A stretch of 64,000 bases of DNA from Acidobacteriota bacterium (GCA_018268855.1 JAFDVR010000009.1:62001-126000), one strand, 5' to 3'; positions 44,752 to 52,590 are shown, counted from the stretch's first letter. Notes: a model not told the origin generated them from the sequence alone. A program made the numbers and translations.

Positions 44752-45060
44752 ATGATCCGTACTGCTAAGTACTTCTTTATGGCGATGGCCGCTCTTCTGC
44801 TGGCTGCGCCCGTTTATGCGCAGGATGCTGCCGCTGCTTCGTCGAAGGGCGCTCTCTACCTGGCTGCCGGTCTCGGCATGGCCCTCGCTGCCGGTCTCTG
44901 CGGCATCGGTCAGGGCAAGGCAACCGCTTCGGCTGCTGAAGCGCTCGCCCGCAACCCCGGCGCTCGTCCCGGCATCTTCACCTTCCTCATCCTCGGCCTC
45001 GCCTTCATCGAATCGCTGGCCCTGTTCACCTTCGTGATCATCTTCATTAAGGTGCAGTAA
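44752..45060 (+). CDS. atpE: ATP synthase subunit c with N-terminal signal-like extension
   Basis: 102 residues. Residues 1-24 form a signal-peptide-like segment (ending VYAQD) not found in classical 79-80-residue c subunits. The mature part has two helices, a polar loop ARNPGARP (66-73) and the ion-binding Glu87 in LAFIESLALF; Gln54 lies opposite in helix 1. The motif is compatible with proton use; the full Na+ ligand set (Thr and Tyr after Glu-Ser) is not present. A strong AGGAG precedes the ATG, as expected for a high-copy subunit. Confidence 0.93.
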   Translation: MIRTAKYFFMAMAALLLAAPVYAQDAAAASSKGALYLAAGLGMALAAGLCGIGQGKATASAAEALARNPGARPGIFTFLILGLAFIESLALFTFVIIFIKVQ

Positions 45061-45080
45061 CAGAAAGTTTCCTAGTAAGA

Positions 45081-45110
45081 AAAGCCCTCGCTTTGTGCGA
45101 GGGCTTTCCT
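45081..45110. terminator. Bidirectional terminator, atpE / beta-helix gene
   Basis: An 11-bp hairpin (45081-45091 with 45097-45107), T-rich on both strands, serving convergent genes. Confidence 0.85.
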
Positions 45111-45201
45111 GAGAGGGCTGCGGTTTTAGTGTGTACGGTCATTTGGCCCAATCATAATCTTCATCATGATTGGGGCAGTGTTCTTGTCTTCCCTAGCAAT
45201 C

Positions 45202-46554
45202 TTACAGGCCAAGGATCCCGCAGGGGCCGGACAACTGCGACGTACCATCGTCCACCGCAGGGTAGAAGTTCCATCCAAAGACGTTCCCGGACTCAGGCGA
45301 CTGAACGTACGTGCTCGCTTCCATATCGGTGCCGGCGAAGTATCCTTGTTTTACCTGTGTGGCGGTAAGGGGATACATAACCTGGTGTGTGTATTGGGTC
45401 TGGTTATTGGCGAAGGAATTGTTTCGAGGATCGCATGGACCTATACCGCCGATTTTGAAGTTCCTGGTCACAGAGCCATTGATGTGAAGGGCCTTCCACC
45501 GGTTCTGGTACATGGCATTCCCATACATCGTGCACGTATCCATAACGTTGGTGGATCCTGAACTTAGGTATAGTGCAGAGTAGTTTCCGGTGAACACACA
45601 ATTGGTAATGTTGATGTTTCGGATCTGACCGGTCTTACCGGGGTTCAGTTCCACGCCATTGCCTTGGTTCGTATCGAAGAGGCAGCGATCGATAAAGACA
45701 TTGCTGACCGTGCCTTCGATATCAAGACCATCCGCAGGAGCCGTTCCATGCGTCCAACTGAACTCGGAGTCCCACAGGTAGACGCCATTTCCTTCCGTGA
45801 GGCTGACGCCCTGGCGGCGATTGCCGATGCAGCGTGTCTTCCAGAGAACGATGTCCGTGGGAACAACCAACGGTGATCCTCCCTGAGCGATGGTGATACC
45901 GTCTCCCTCAAAATTTGAAACCAATATGTTGCGGATGGTGATTGCCGTGGAACCAGAAAGTGAAATGCCGAACCCCCACTCATCCGTGCCTTTGCCGGAA
46001 TTCGTATGGTTGAAGCGCTCTCCAAGGATCGCGCCGCCGGCAATTTCAACGTCGTGAACGTTCTGGAGCAGGAACATGTATGCGCGTGGAACATTGTTTG
46101 CCATGGCTTGGAGCTGCACGCCGGGCTCAAGTTGCAGCAGCACGTTCGAACGGAGATTGAGAGCGTAGTATGCCTTCTTCCCTGTGGGCTGCTGGTTTGC
46201 CATCAGGTTCATCATGTATACCGACTCGTTTATTCCGCCCGTCCGGTGGTATTTGATCAGGACAGTTCCACCGTCTTCCGGCAATGCATCAATGGCTGCC
46301 TGGATCACTGCAGAGCAGTCGGAGACGCCATCGGTCGGTGGATCGACAGGGATGACTGTAGTGCCACGCTGCCGGACAGGCAATTTTCTGTTCGGAATAT
46401 GTGCAGGTGGGCTCGGAAGTTCGATGTGGAAGTCCACTCCCATCGGGTTAGGCGACGATTGTGCCGCAGCCGGTACCGCAGCTGCTAAAGGCAGCGTAAA
46501 AGCTGCAGATCCGACTTGTAGAAACTTTCTGCGTGAGACGTCCAATTTGCTCAT
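45202..46554 (-). CDS. Tat-exported right-handed parallel beta-helix protein
   Basis: 450 residues starting MSKLDVSRRKFLQVG, a twin-arginine signal (cleaved about residue 31). GGAGGA lies 7 bp before the ATG. The body is a pectate-lyase-3-like beta-helix with PbH1 repeats: DCSAVIQAAI near 79, GGTVLI near 94, VLLQLEPGVQLQA near 134, GDGITI, GNRRQGVSLTEGNG, GTAPADGLDIEG, then GNGVEL. The DGLDIE element corresponds to the DGIDIEP motif of its paralogues. It is the most diverged of the array. Family enzymes include lyases, hydrolases and epimerases of polysaccharides; the activity here is unknown. It is preceded by paired operator sites at 46699 and 46850. Confidence 0.88.
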   Translation of the reverse strand: MSKLDVSRRKFLQVGSAAFTLPLAAAVPAAAQSSPNPMGVDFHIELPSPPAHIPNRKLPVRQRGTTVIPVDPPTDGVSDCSAVIQAAIDALPEDGGTVLIKYHRTGGINESVYMMNLMANQQPTGKKAYYALNLRSNVLLQLEPGVQLQAMANNVPRAYMFLLQNVHDVEIAGGAILGERFNHTNSGKGTDEWGFGISLSGSTAITIRNILVSNFEGDGITIAQGGSPLVVPTDIVLWKTRCIGNRRQGVSLTEGNGVYLWDSEFSWTHGTAPADGLDIEGTVSNVFIDRCLFDTNQGNGVELNPGKTGQIRNINITNCVFTGNYSALYLSSGSTNVMDTCTMYGNAMYQNRWKALHINGSVTRNFKIGGIGPCDPRNNSFANNQTQYTHQVMYPLTATQVKQGYFAGTDMEASTYVQSPESGNVFGWNFYPAVDDGTSQLSGPCGILGL

Positions 46555-46698
46555 ATTTCCATCCTCCGAAATTCGTGATTTACGTGTGTAATTCGTTCTT
46601 CCATGCAGCAGGACGGCCTGACATGTGTTGAACTGCCCGGTTGTAAAGTTGCCCCTAAAAGGGATAAGAACTTCTCATTTCAAAATGCATAATCAGTG

Positions 46699-46712
46699 TG
46701 GCATCGTTGCCA
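46699..46712. promoter_or_regulatory. Operator-like palindrome, site 1 of the 45.2-kb beta-helix gene
   Basis: Exact copy of the consensus TGGCATCGTTGCCA, 145 bp upstream of the start codon and just downstream of a minus-strand promoter: TTGACA at 46742-46747, an 18-bp spacer and TATCGA at 46718-46723. The central CG and flanking inverted repeat resemble LacI-family operators. Confidence 0.65.
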
Positions 46713-46717
46713 TAAAT

Positions 46718-46747
46718 TCGATACGCTGATCAGGTTGTGAATGTCAA
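46718..46747 (-). promoter_or_regulatory. Promoter of the 45.2-kb beta-helix gene
   Basis: -35 TTGACA (perfect) and -10 TATCGA with 18-bp spacing on the minus strand. The operator palindrome begins about 5 bp after the -10, so it would cover the transcription start. Confidence 0.6.
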
Positions 46748-47648
46748 GAGAAATTGACAAAGTCGTTGTCTCTTTCCAAATCGCTATTTACTATTGGAAA
46801 ATGCGTCTTTCCATAGAGGAGGACGTATGGAATCAAGTTCGTTATCCATTGATATCGTTGCCATTTTGCGGCAAATGATGTGTTACCAGTTTGAGCGCTG
46901 CTGCTAGCGTATACGTCATTGGGTGAAGAATAGTATCCGTTGTAGTTCGCTGTCAGAGTAGTGTTTGGATATTGGATCGTATGGCCAAGCACATTGTTAT
47001 TCGCGAACGAGTTCGTCCAGTTCCGTCCGCCGCCTGTGCGCCGATGAGAAATCCGCTGATGCCGCCGGATCCGACATACAGCGAAAGACCGGCCTTTCCA
47101 TTTTGGTAAATAGCATTCCCTGCAATGGATCCACCTGAGATCGAACTGCTATTACTGGTTTGGAAAGCGACTCCGTTCCATCGGTTGTAGGAAACCAGGT
47201 TGTTCGTAAGGCTTAAGGAAGATACCGTGCCGCCGCTATGCACGTTGACCTGAAGGCCGCAACCTTCGTTGCCTCTGATCATGCAGTTCTCTATGATGAT
47301 ATTGCTCATGCCGTGGCTATCTGGTTCGATATCAATTCCGTCTTCTGGCGCCGTTCCAGAGGTGTAGCTGAACTCCGAATCATAGACAGAAATATAATCG
47401 CCACCGACGAGCGACAAAGCCTGTCTGCGATTGCCGGTGCTCACTACATCGCAAAGAACAATGTCATTCGAAGTTGCGCTGCCCGTATTGCCGATGCATA
47501 TGCCATCGCCCGTGCAGTCCGCAACTACCGTGCCTCTGATGGTGACTTTTTGCACTCCAAGCAGTTGAATTCCCATGCACCACTCGTCTATGCCGCTTGC
47601 GTAGCTGGAGTAAACGTGATTTTCAAAGGTAGAGTATCGTTGCGACAT
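46744..47648 (-). pseudogene. Broken beta-helix gene (N-terminus lost, one frameshift)
   Basis: The first fragment (from 47648) aligns with the paralogues from their GERYTH position onward: DEWCMGIQLLG, CTGDGICIGN, NRRQALSL, GTAPEDGIDIEP. It lacks about 190 N-terminal residues, including the Tat signal. Near 47025-47040 the frame changes by one base around a GGCGGCGG run: NWTNSFANNN and YPNTTL continue in another frame, up to about 46744. Homology fades before the stop, and the region then overlaps the promoter-proximal sequence of the next gene. It is a decayed member of the tandem array. Confidence 0.8.
46850..46863. promoter_or_regulatory. Operator-like palindrome, site 2 of the 45.2-kb beta-helix gene
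   Basis: TGATATCGTTGCCA, 12 of 14 matches to the consensus, 296 bp upstream of the start and 151 bp from site 1. It lies in the tail of the pseudogene. Confidence 0.55.
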
Positions 47649-47720
47649 TTGGTAACTAAACTTTCTCAGTACCGTTCCCGTATAAGAAGGACGATTTTGA
47701 ACCTACAATTCAGCAGCACA

Positions 47721-47763
47721 ACACGTAGAAGGGCCTTCGCTTAGCGAAGGCCCTTCTACGTGT
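47721..47763 (-). terminator. Perfect 20-bp hairpin after the 47.8-kb beta-helix gene
   Basis: Arms 47721-47740 and 47744-47763 are perfectly complementary with a 3-nt loop (TTA). It starts 22 bp after the stop codon. There is no T-run, so it may end transcription only weakly or protect the mRNA 3' end. Confidence 0.6.
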
Positions 47764-47784
47764 ATAAAGAGGACGACTGTAGGA

Positions 47785-49254
47785 TTAATGCCCTCCGCCA
47801 TGTGGGCTATGATCCTCGTGTCCATGATTGTCGTTTCCGTGATCGTCATGATCAGGCCAATGGAAGGGAGACTCATGACATCCATGGGACTCAGAGGAGA
47901 GCGGATCTGCAGGGGTGAAGTAGCTATTCCATCCGATAGTATTTACCGTTTGTGCGGTGGACGACAGGTTCATATCCGTTCCTGAAACGTACCCTTGCGT
48001 GTTCGCCTCCTTTGTATTTGGATACTCGATGTCGGTGTAGAGATTGTCGTTATCAGCGAATGAATTGCTGTATTCACTGTAAGAATGTTTTCCTCCGACG
48101 ATATAGTTAGCGGTACTTCCGCTGAGCGAAAGTCCATAATAACCATTCTGGTAGAAAGCGTTGCCGTAAACCGTCCCTGTATCGATGATACCGGCGATGT
48201 TATTAACCTTGCCGCTCTGTGCGACGAAGCCGCCATAGTAGTTATAGGAAATAAGACAGTTCGTGATATTTACATTCGTCACATTGGTTCCACGAGCGTT
48301 GATCTGAATACCGTCACCTGCATTGCCCTTGATGATGCAATTGTCGATTGTGAGATTATTCACGTGGGCTGATCCCTGCGGCTCGATATCAATGCCGTCC
48401 ATGGGGGCCGTTCCAGAGGTATAGCTGAACTCGGAGTCGTAGACCGAGATATTATCGCCTTGCGTGATGCTCAAGGCCTGCCTGCGATTTCCTGTCGAGA
48501 CAACATCGCAGAGAACGAGATCGGAGGTGCCTACGCCTCCTATGTTTCCAACGCAAATACCATCGCCAGTGCAGTCGGATATTTGCGTTCCCCGGATGGT
48601 CATGGCACTCACACCGAGAAGTTGCATACCGTGCCACCACTCATCCGTCTTTGTCTTACGGGTGGAATAGATATGGGTGTAACGTTCACCCACAAACCAG
48701 CCGTTACATATCTCAACATCGTGGACTTGTTTGCCATACACGATGTACGAGCGCTCCCAGAGCTTAGAAGAATCGTTCGGCAAAGCCTGTAACTTCACAC
48801 CAGGTTTGAACTGGAGGCGAACATTCGATTGCAGCAGGATTCCCCAGTAGGCGCTGCCGTCTGTATTGGCCTGCGTATCTACTCTGTACACGCACATGTT
48901 TCCGCCTGTATTGCGCCAGGGAATAATGACTGTCCCGCCGCCGTTGGCGACTACATTGCTAATGGCATCGTTGATGAGTTGCGAACAATCTGTCCCGTCG
49001 ATAGGCATACCAGGGATTTTGTACGTGTAAGTTCCGATCGCCCGCGTAGGCAAGGGTCGGTTAGGGATTCTCTGACGGAAGCTCTGCGGGCGGCAGTTGG
49101 GTTCGTGGTGGTCGAAAGGGCCTCCTCGACCTGGAAAACCCTGCCAACCGTTTTCTGCTTTGGCTATTACAGGCGATGTGGCTATCGCCGCCATTGGTAA
49201 GGTTAGCGCGGCACCACTCACGAATTTGCGTCGAGATACTTCTATTTTGCTCAA
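47785..49254 (-). CDS. Tat-exported beta-helix protein with His-rich C-terminal tail
   Basis: 489 residues. The start is TTG at 49254: GGAGAA lies 6 bp before it, and the resulting MSKIEVSRRKF matches the paralogues; a TTG at 49266 is less well placed. Tat signal about 1-32. PbH1 beta-helix: DCSQLINDAI near 89, GGTVIIPW near 106, NVRLQFKPGVKLQA near 143, GERYTH at 189-194, CTGDGICVGN, GNRRQALSI, GTAPMDGIDIEPQG. The last 37 residues (about 453-489) carry 10 His and several Asp, absent from the other members, a likely metal-binding tail. It has paired operators at 49407 and 49554. Confidence 0.9.
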   Translation of the reverse strand: MSKIEVSRRKFVSGAALTLPMAAIATSPVIAKAENGWQGFPGRGGPFDHHEPNCRPQSFRQRIPNRPLPTRAIGTYTYKIPGMPIDGTDCSQLINDAISNVVANGGGTVIIPWRNTGGNMCVYRVDTQANTDGSAYWGILLQSNVRLQFKPGVKLQALPNDSSKLWERSYIVYGKQVHDVEICNGWFVGERYTHIYSTRKTKTDEWWHGMQLLGVSAMTIRGTQISDCTGDGICVGNIGGVGTSDLVLCDVVSTGNRRQALSITQGDNISVYDSEFSYTSGTAPMDGIDIEPQGSAHVNNLTIDNCIIKGNAGDGIQINARGTNVTNVNITNCLISYNYYGGFVAQSGKVNNIAGIIDTGTVYGNAFYQNGYYGLSLSGSTANYIVGGKHSYSEYSNSFADNDNLYTDIEYPNTKEANTQGYVSGTDMNLSSTAQTVNTIGWNSYFTPADPLSSESHGCHESPFHWPDHDDHGNDNHGHEDHSPHGGGH

Positions 49255-49406
49255 GGTGTTCTCCAAAGGAATGTTGTAGTAAAGATTGAGTTCTGTTCCT
49301 GTGTCGCAGAACAGGGTTGATTCACGATCAGGCCTGCTTGCGGCAGGATGAAATTGTTACGGCACCTCTTGAAAACGACGGACTTTAGATTGGGCCCGTG
49401 CGCTTG

Positions 49407-49420
49407 TGGCATCGTTGCCA
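49407..49420. promoter_or_regulatory. Operator-like palindrome, site 1 of the 47.8-kb beta-helix gene
   Basis: Exact TGGCATCGTTGCCA, 153 bp upstream of the start codon, 4 bp after a TATCTA -10 box. Confidence 0.65.
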
Positions 49421-49424
49421 TATA

Positions 49425-49454
49425 TAGATATGCTGCTTCATCTGGAGCTGTCAA
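49425..49454 (-). promoter_or_regulatory. Promoter of the 47.8-kb beta-helix gene
   Basis: -35 TTGACA (perfect, 49449-49454), 18-bp spacer, -10 TATCTA (49425-49430) on the minus strand; the same layout as at 46718-46747. Confidence 0.6.
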
Positions 49455-49553
49455 GCGAACATCTAGAGGTAAGCCAGTCCCCCAAAAAGGTTGTTATTTG
49501 GTATTCGGCGGTATTACTTACGGAAGGGCCACTGAATCGCGTCCTTAGGCTTT

Positions 49554-49567
49554 CGACATCGTTGCCA
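49554..49567. promoter_or_regulatory. Operator-like palindrome, site 2 of the 47.8-kb beta-helix gene
   Basis: CGACATCGTTGCCA, 12 of 14 matches, 300 bp upstream of the start and 147 bp from site 1. Confidence 0.55.
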
Positions 49568-49612
49568 ATTTAATTGCATTATGGCAGCGATCGTCGACTC
49601 GGATTTGCTCTG

Positions 49613-49649
49613 AAAACAGCCTGCATGAAGAATGCTTCGATGCAGGCTG
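49613..49649 (-). terminator. Intrinsic terminator of the 49.7-kb beta-helix gene
   Basis: Perfect 10-bp arms CAGCCTGCAT/ATGCAGGCTG (49618-49627, 49640-49649) with an inner GAAG/CTTC stem, followed by TTTT on the minus strand. Confidence 0.8.
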
Positions 49650-49662
49650 CTGGGATTCCAGA

Positions 49663-51042
49663 TTAGCTCGAAAAAAAATAGTTATTTTGCCAGATGTTCG
49701 CGCTCTGTGCACCAGAATCAGCGTTCATATCATCCACTCCTGCCCAGTAGCCAGAGTGCCTCGCTAGAGTTGTGTTCGGATACACAATGGTATTAGAACT
49801 CGTTCCATTGTTGGCGAAGCTATTGGTGTAAATGCCGTCCACATGTGGCGCGCCAATTGTGTAGCCAGTCACGCCTTGAACTATGGACAAACCGAAGTTC
49901 CCGTTCTGATAGAAAGCGCATCCAAAAACAGATCCACCACTGATCGTTCCCTTATACCGGTGGGCGTAAAATCCATCGAAGAAGTTATAACTGAACATAC
50001 AGTTCGTGATGTCGACATTGCTGATCGAGACATTGTCGTCATGTGTATTGCATTCGATGCCGTTGCCTTCATTGCCTTTAATAATGCAGTTGTCGATCGT
50101 AACATTTTGAACGGTTGACGAGCCTTCAGGTTCAATATCGATGCCGTTCATGGGTAGGGTTCCGTAGGTATAGCTAAATTCGGAATCATAAACATAAATT
50201 CCGTCACCCTGCGTGAGGCTCAAGCCTTGCCGGCGGTTATCGGTGCACAGCACGTCGCAAAGATAGACATTTGTCGAACCGGTGCCATTGATATTGCCAA
50301 CACAGATGCCATCTCCAGTAAAGCTTGAGAAATGAGCTCCGCGAACCGTGATGTTATTGACACCGAGAATTTGAAGACCGTGACACCACTCATCTGTGTG
50401 GTTCTTGTCTGTTGGAGAGCCGGATAAGATGTGTGTTTGCCGTTCTCCAACGTATGATCCATTTACGATTTCAATACCCTGAACTTCGTGCACGTAGAGC
50501 ATGTATGCCCGGCGGGTAGGATGTATAGGATTACCCCTGTTGATCGTCATCGATTCCAATGTGACCCCGGGTTCACATTCAAGCCTTATGTAATTGTTCT
50601 TTATCTCGATGGCACAGTATTTTGGATCACTCGGATCAGAGTTATCAAATAACACGCGCATGGGATCAATCTTGTAAATGCACCGATTTGTGCTTGAACC
50701 ATCGTTGCTGTAGGTTCCTCCGGTATGTTGCCGGGGAATGAGCACAGTTCCTCCACCGTGGTTTGTCACGGCTCTGGTGATGGCATCCTGGATCGCTTGT
50801 GAGCAATCTAGCTTCTCGGTTAAATCAAGACCGGTAACTGGTTCAACCCAAGTTGGGATGTTGACGCGGTTCGGTAGCGTTCTGTTCGGAATACTCTGTT
50901 GAATGCTCGGGTATGAGGCAGCGTTTGCCTTCATTGGCGACGTGATTTCCATCGCGGCCGGGATTGCTGCTGCGGCAACAGGTAACGTCAAGGCAGTGCG
51001 GCTAAGAAATTGCCTTCTGGATACATCATTCTTTTTAATCAT
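49663..51042 (-). CDS. Tat-exported right-handed parallel beta-helix protein
   Basis: 459 residues from ATG 51042, with AGGAGG 9 bp upstream; earlier in-frame ATGs lack a ribosome site and would bury the Tat signal MIKKNDVSRRQFLS. Beta-helix landmarks: DCSQAIQDAI, GGGTVLIPRQHTGG, EPGVTLESM, GERQTHILSG, DEWCHGLQILG, FTGDGICVGN, NRRQGLSLTQGDG, GTLPMNGIDIEPEG, GNEGNGIECN. Unlike three neighbours it lacks the paired operators; its ribosome site lies within an 8-bp inverted repeat. Substrate unknown. Confidence 0.88.
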   Translation of the reverse strand: MIKKNDVSRRQFLSRTALTLPVAAAAIPAAMEITSPMKANAASYPSIQQSIPNRTLPNRVNIPTWVEPVTGLDLTEKLDCSQAIQDAITRAVTNHGGGTVLIPRQHTGGTYSNDGSSTNRCIYKIDPMRVLFDNSDPSDPKYCAIEIKNNYIRLECEPGVTLESMTINRGNPIHPTRRAYMLYVHEVQGIEIVNGSYVGERQTHILSGSPTDKNHTDEWCHGLQILGVNNITVRGAHFSSFTGDGICVGNINGTGSTNVYLCDVLCTDNRRQGLSLTQGDGIYVYDSEFSYTYGTLPMNGIDIEPEGSSTVQNVTIDNCIIKGNEGNGIECNTHDDNVSISNVDITNCMFSYNFFDGFYAHRYKGTISGGSVFGCAFYQNGNFGLSIVQGVTGYTIGAPHVDGIYTNSFANNGTSSNTIVYPNTTLARHSGYWAGVDDMNADSGAQSANIWQNNYFFSS

Positions 51043-51050
51043 GTTTGAAG

Positions 51051-51108
51051 CCTCCTGAGGTTGTCGTGCGTTCGGGGTTGACGCCGGTGTTTTACACGTT
51101 TCAGGAGG
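51051..51108 (-). promoter_or_regulatory. Inverted repeat that could mask the ribosome site
   Basis: In the mRNA, CCUCCUGA (from 51101-51108) can pair perfectly with UCAGGAGG (from 51051-51058), the Shine-Dalgarno of the 459-residue beta-helix gene, with a 42-nt loop. Confidence 0.45.
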
Positions 51109-51167
51109 TCGAGAGCATACCTGAGAAAAGCTCATCGTGTGGTAACAAGGCAACGGACTTGCGATAA

Positions 51168-51185
51168 CTGCGCACTATTGCGCAG
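51168..51185. repeat. Small palindrome upstream of the 49.7-kb beta-helix gene
   Basis: Perfect 7-bp arms CTGCGCA/TGCGCAG with a 4-nt loop, 126 bp before the start codon; possibly an operator in this gene's promoter region. Confidence 0.4.
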
Positions 51186-51218
51186 ATGTTAAAGACAAAC
51201 TCAGCAGAAGAAAGCGCT

Positions 51219-51257
51219 CAAAAAAGACCTACGCGGAATCCAGAAATTCCGCGTAGG
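51219..51257 (-). terminator. Intrinsic terminator of the 51.3-kb beta-helix gene
   Basis: Perfect 12-bp arms (51228-51239 and 51246-51257), 6-nt loop, then TCTTTTTT on the minus strand. Confidence 0.9.
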
Positions 51258-51270
51258 CGAGGAGAGCGTT

Positions 51271-52590
51271 TTAGTGGGTGAAGTAGCTGTTGTAGTTGAT
51301 GACAGTGCCAGACGAAGGCAGTTGCGTGTTGGTGCCCACGCTGATCTGATTGCTGCCTGCTGGAACACCCTTGGTGTTCGTCTGATTGGTATGCGGATAC
51401 GTGATGTCACCGGTCGTGGTCTTATTGTTGGAGAAGTTGTTGCTCAAGCTGCCATTGGCGCTTGGATCGCCAACGGTATAGTTCGTCGTGAGGTCGCTCA
51501 GGACAAGACCATAGTTACCATTTTGGTAAAAGGCATTTCCGTGGACGCTGCCAGTGTCGACCGTTCCGCCGCTGCCCATGTGTGTCCAGAACCCGTTATA
51601 GAAATTGTTCTGAACCATGGAATTCGAGATGGTCAGGTTAGTAAGGCTTGTCCCCTGAAGGTTGCACTCAATCCCGTTACCCTGATTGCCCCGGATGACA
51701 CAGTTATCGATCACGACGTTGTTTACGCTTGCCGATCCCTGCGGCTCAATATCGATGCCGTCCATCGGAAGGGTTCCGTAGGTATTGCTGAATTCGGAAT
51801 CGTAGCAATAGATGCCATCGCCTTGGGTGATGCTGAGTGCCTGTCTCCGATTCGTTGTAAGAATGGAATTGAAGATGATAATGTCGCTGGACCCGGTGCT
51901 ACCCATATTTCCGACGCAAACTCCATCTCCGGTGCAGTCTGAAACTGTCGTTCCCATAATCGTCATACCGTCGACTCCGAGAACCTGCATTCCATGGCAC
52001 CACTCATCTGTTCCAGTGCCGAGACCGGAGTAGATGTGGGTTTGGCGTTCCCCAACAAACCACGCATTCACTATTTCGACATCATTGATTTCGTGAGCAT
52101 AGACCATGTATGCCCGTTTTGTGAGGTTCGAGGGATTTGAATTGATAGTAAGTGCCTGCAGTACAACTCCTGGCCTGAACTCAAGCCGTACGTTGGATTT
52201 CATCAGCAGTCCCCACGAGGCAGTGCCGTCGGTATAGGCCTGGCAATTCAGCCTATAGATGCAGCGGTTCTTTCCTGTTCCACCGGTGCTGGTCCGGGGG
52301 ATGATGACTGTTCCACCTTTGTTCGTTCCGGTCGTCGGCAAGCTGTTGATGGCAGCCTGGATGATTGCGGAGCAGTCGGAGGTTTCATCCGTGGGGAGAC
52401 CGGAAACGGTTACCGTGGTGGTACCGATGGCCCGTGTCGGCAATGTTCTGCTGGGAATGTCCTGCCGAACGCTGGCGGCTTCGGCGGTCATTGAGGTTAC
52501 TTCCATCGCTGCGGGTATTGCGGCGGCTACGGGTAGCGCTAATGCGGAGCGGCTAAGAAACTTCCTGCGTGATAAATCTGTCTTGCTCAT
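51271..52590 (-). CDS. Tat-exported right-handed parallel beta-helix protein
   Basis: 439 residues from ATG 52590, preceded by GGAGAA at 6 bp; the longer frame (to 52698) has no ribosome site and no homology. Tat signal MSKTDLSRRKFLSRSA (about 1-36). Body: DCSAIIQAAI, GGTVIIPRTSTGG, NVRLEFRPGVVLQA, GERQTHIYSG, DEWCHGMQVLG, CTGDGVCVGN, NRRQALSITQGDG, GTLPMDGIDIEPQG, GNQGNGIECN. It is the first gene of the tandem array in transcription order and has two operator-like sites (52730, 52882). Confidence 0.9.
   Translation of the reverse strand: MSKTDLSRRKFLSRSALALPVAAAIPAAMEVTSMTAEAASVRQDIPSRTLPTRAIGTTTVTVSGLPTDETSDCSAIIQAAINSLPTTGTNKGGTVIIPRTSTGGTGKNRCIYRLNCQAYTDGTASWGLLMKSNVRLEFRPGVVLQALTINSNPSNLTKRAYMVYAHEINDVEIVNAWFVGERQTHIYSGLGTGTDEWCHGMQVLGVDGMTIMGTTVSDCTGDGVCVGNMGSTGSSDIIIFNSILTTNRRQALSITQGDGIYCYDSEFSNTYGTLPMDGIDIEPQGSASVNNVVIDNCVIRGNQGNGIECNLQGTSLTNLTISNSMVQNNFYNGFWTHMGSGGTVDTGSVHGNAFYQNGNYGLVLSDLTTNYTVGDPSANGSLSNNFSNNKTTTGDITYPHTNQTNTKGVPAGSNQISVGTNTQLPSSGTVINYNSYFTH

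Larger units (their letters stand above)
49255..49612 (-). other. Control region of the 47.8-kb beta-helix gene
   Basis: No coding frame is seen. It holds a 150-nt leader, a promoter and two operator-like sites. The stretch ends at the terminator of the next upstream gene. Confidence 0.6.

Noticed and set aside
44752-45060. Sodium specificity of the c ring
   Set aside because: Gln54 and Glu87-Ser88 are present, but the further Thr and Tyr ligands of known Na+ rings are not, so coupling ion cannot be called.
47633-47646. A seventh operator-like sequence (TATCGTTGCGAC) at the start of the broken beta-helix copy
   Set aside because: It encodes the conserved Gln-Arg-Tyr of the protein and lacks the flanking TGGC half, so it is best explained as coding sequence.
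45202-52590. CRISPR-like or transposon-like repeats in the beta-helix region
   Set aside because: The repeats seen are coding paralogy and operator pairs; there are no regular spacers, terminal inverted repeats or transposase genes.
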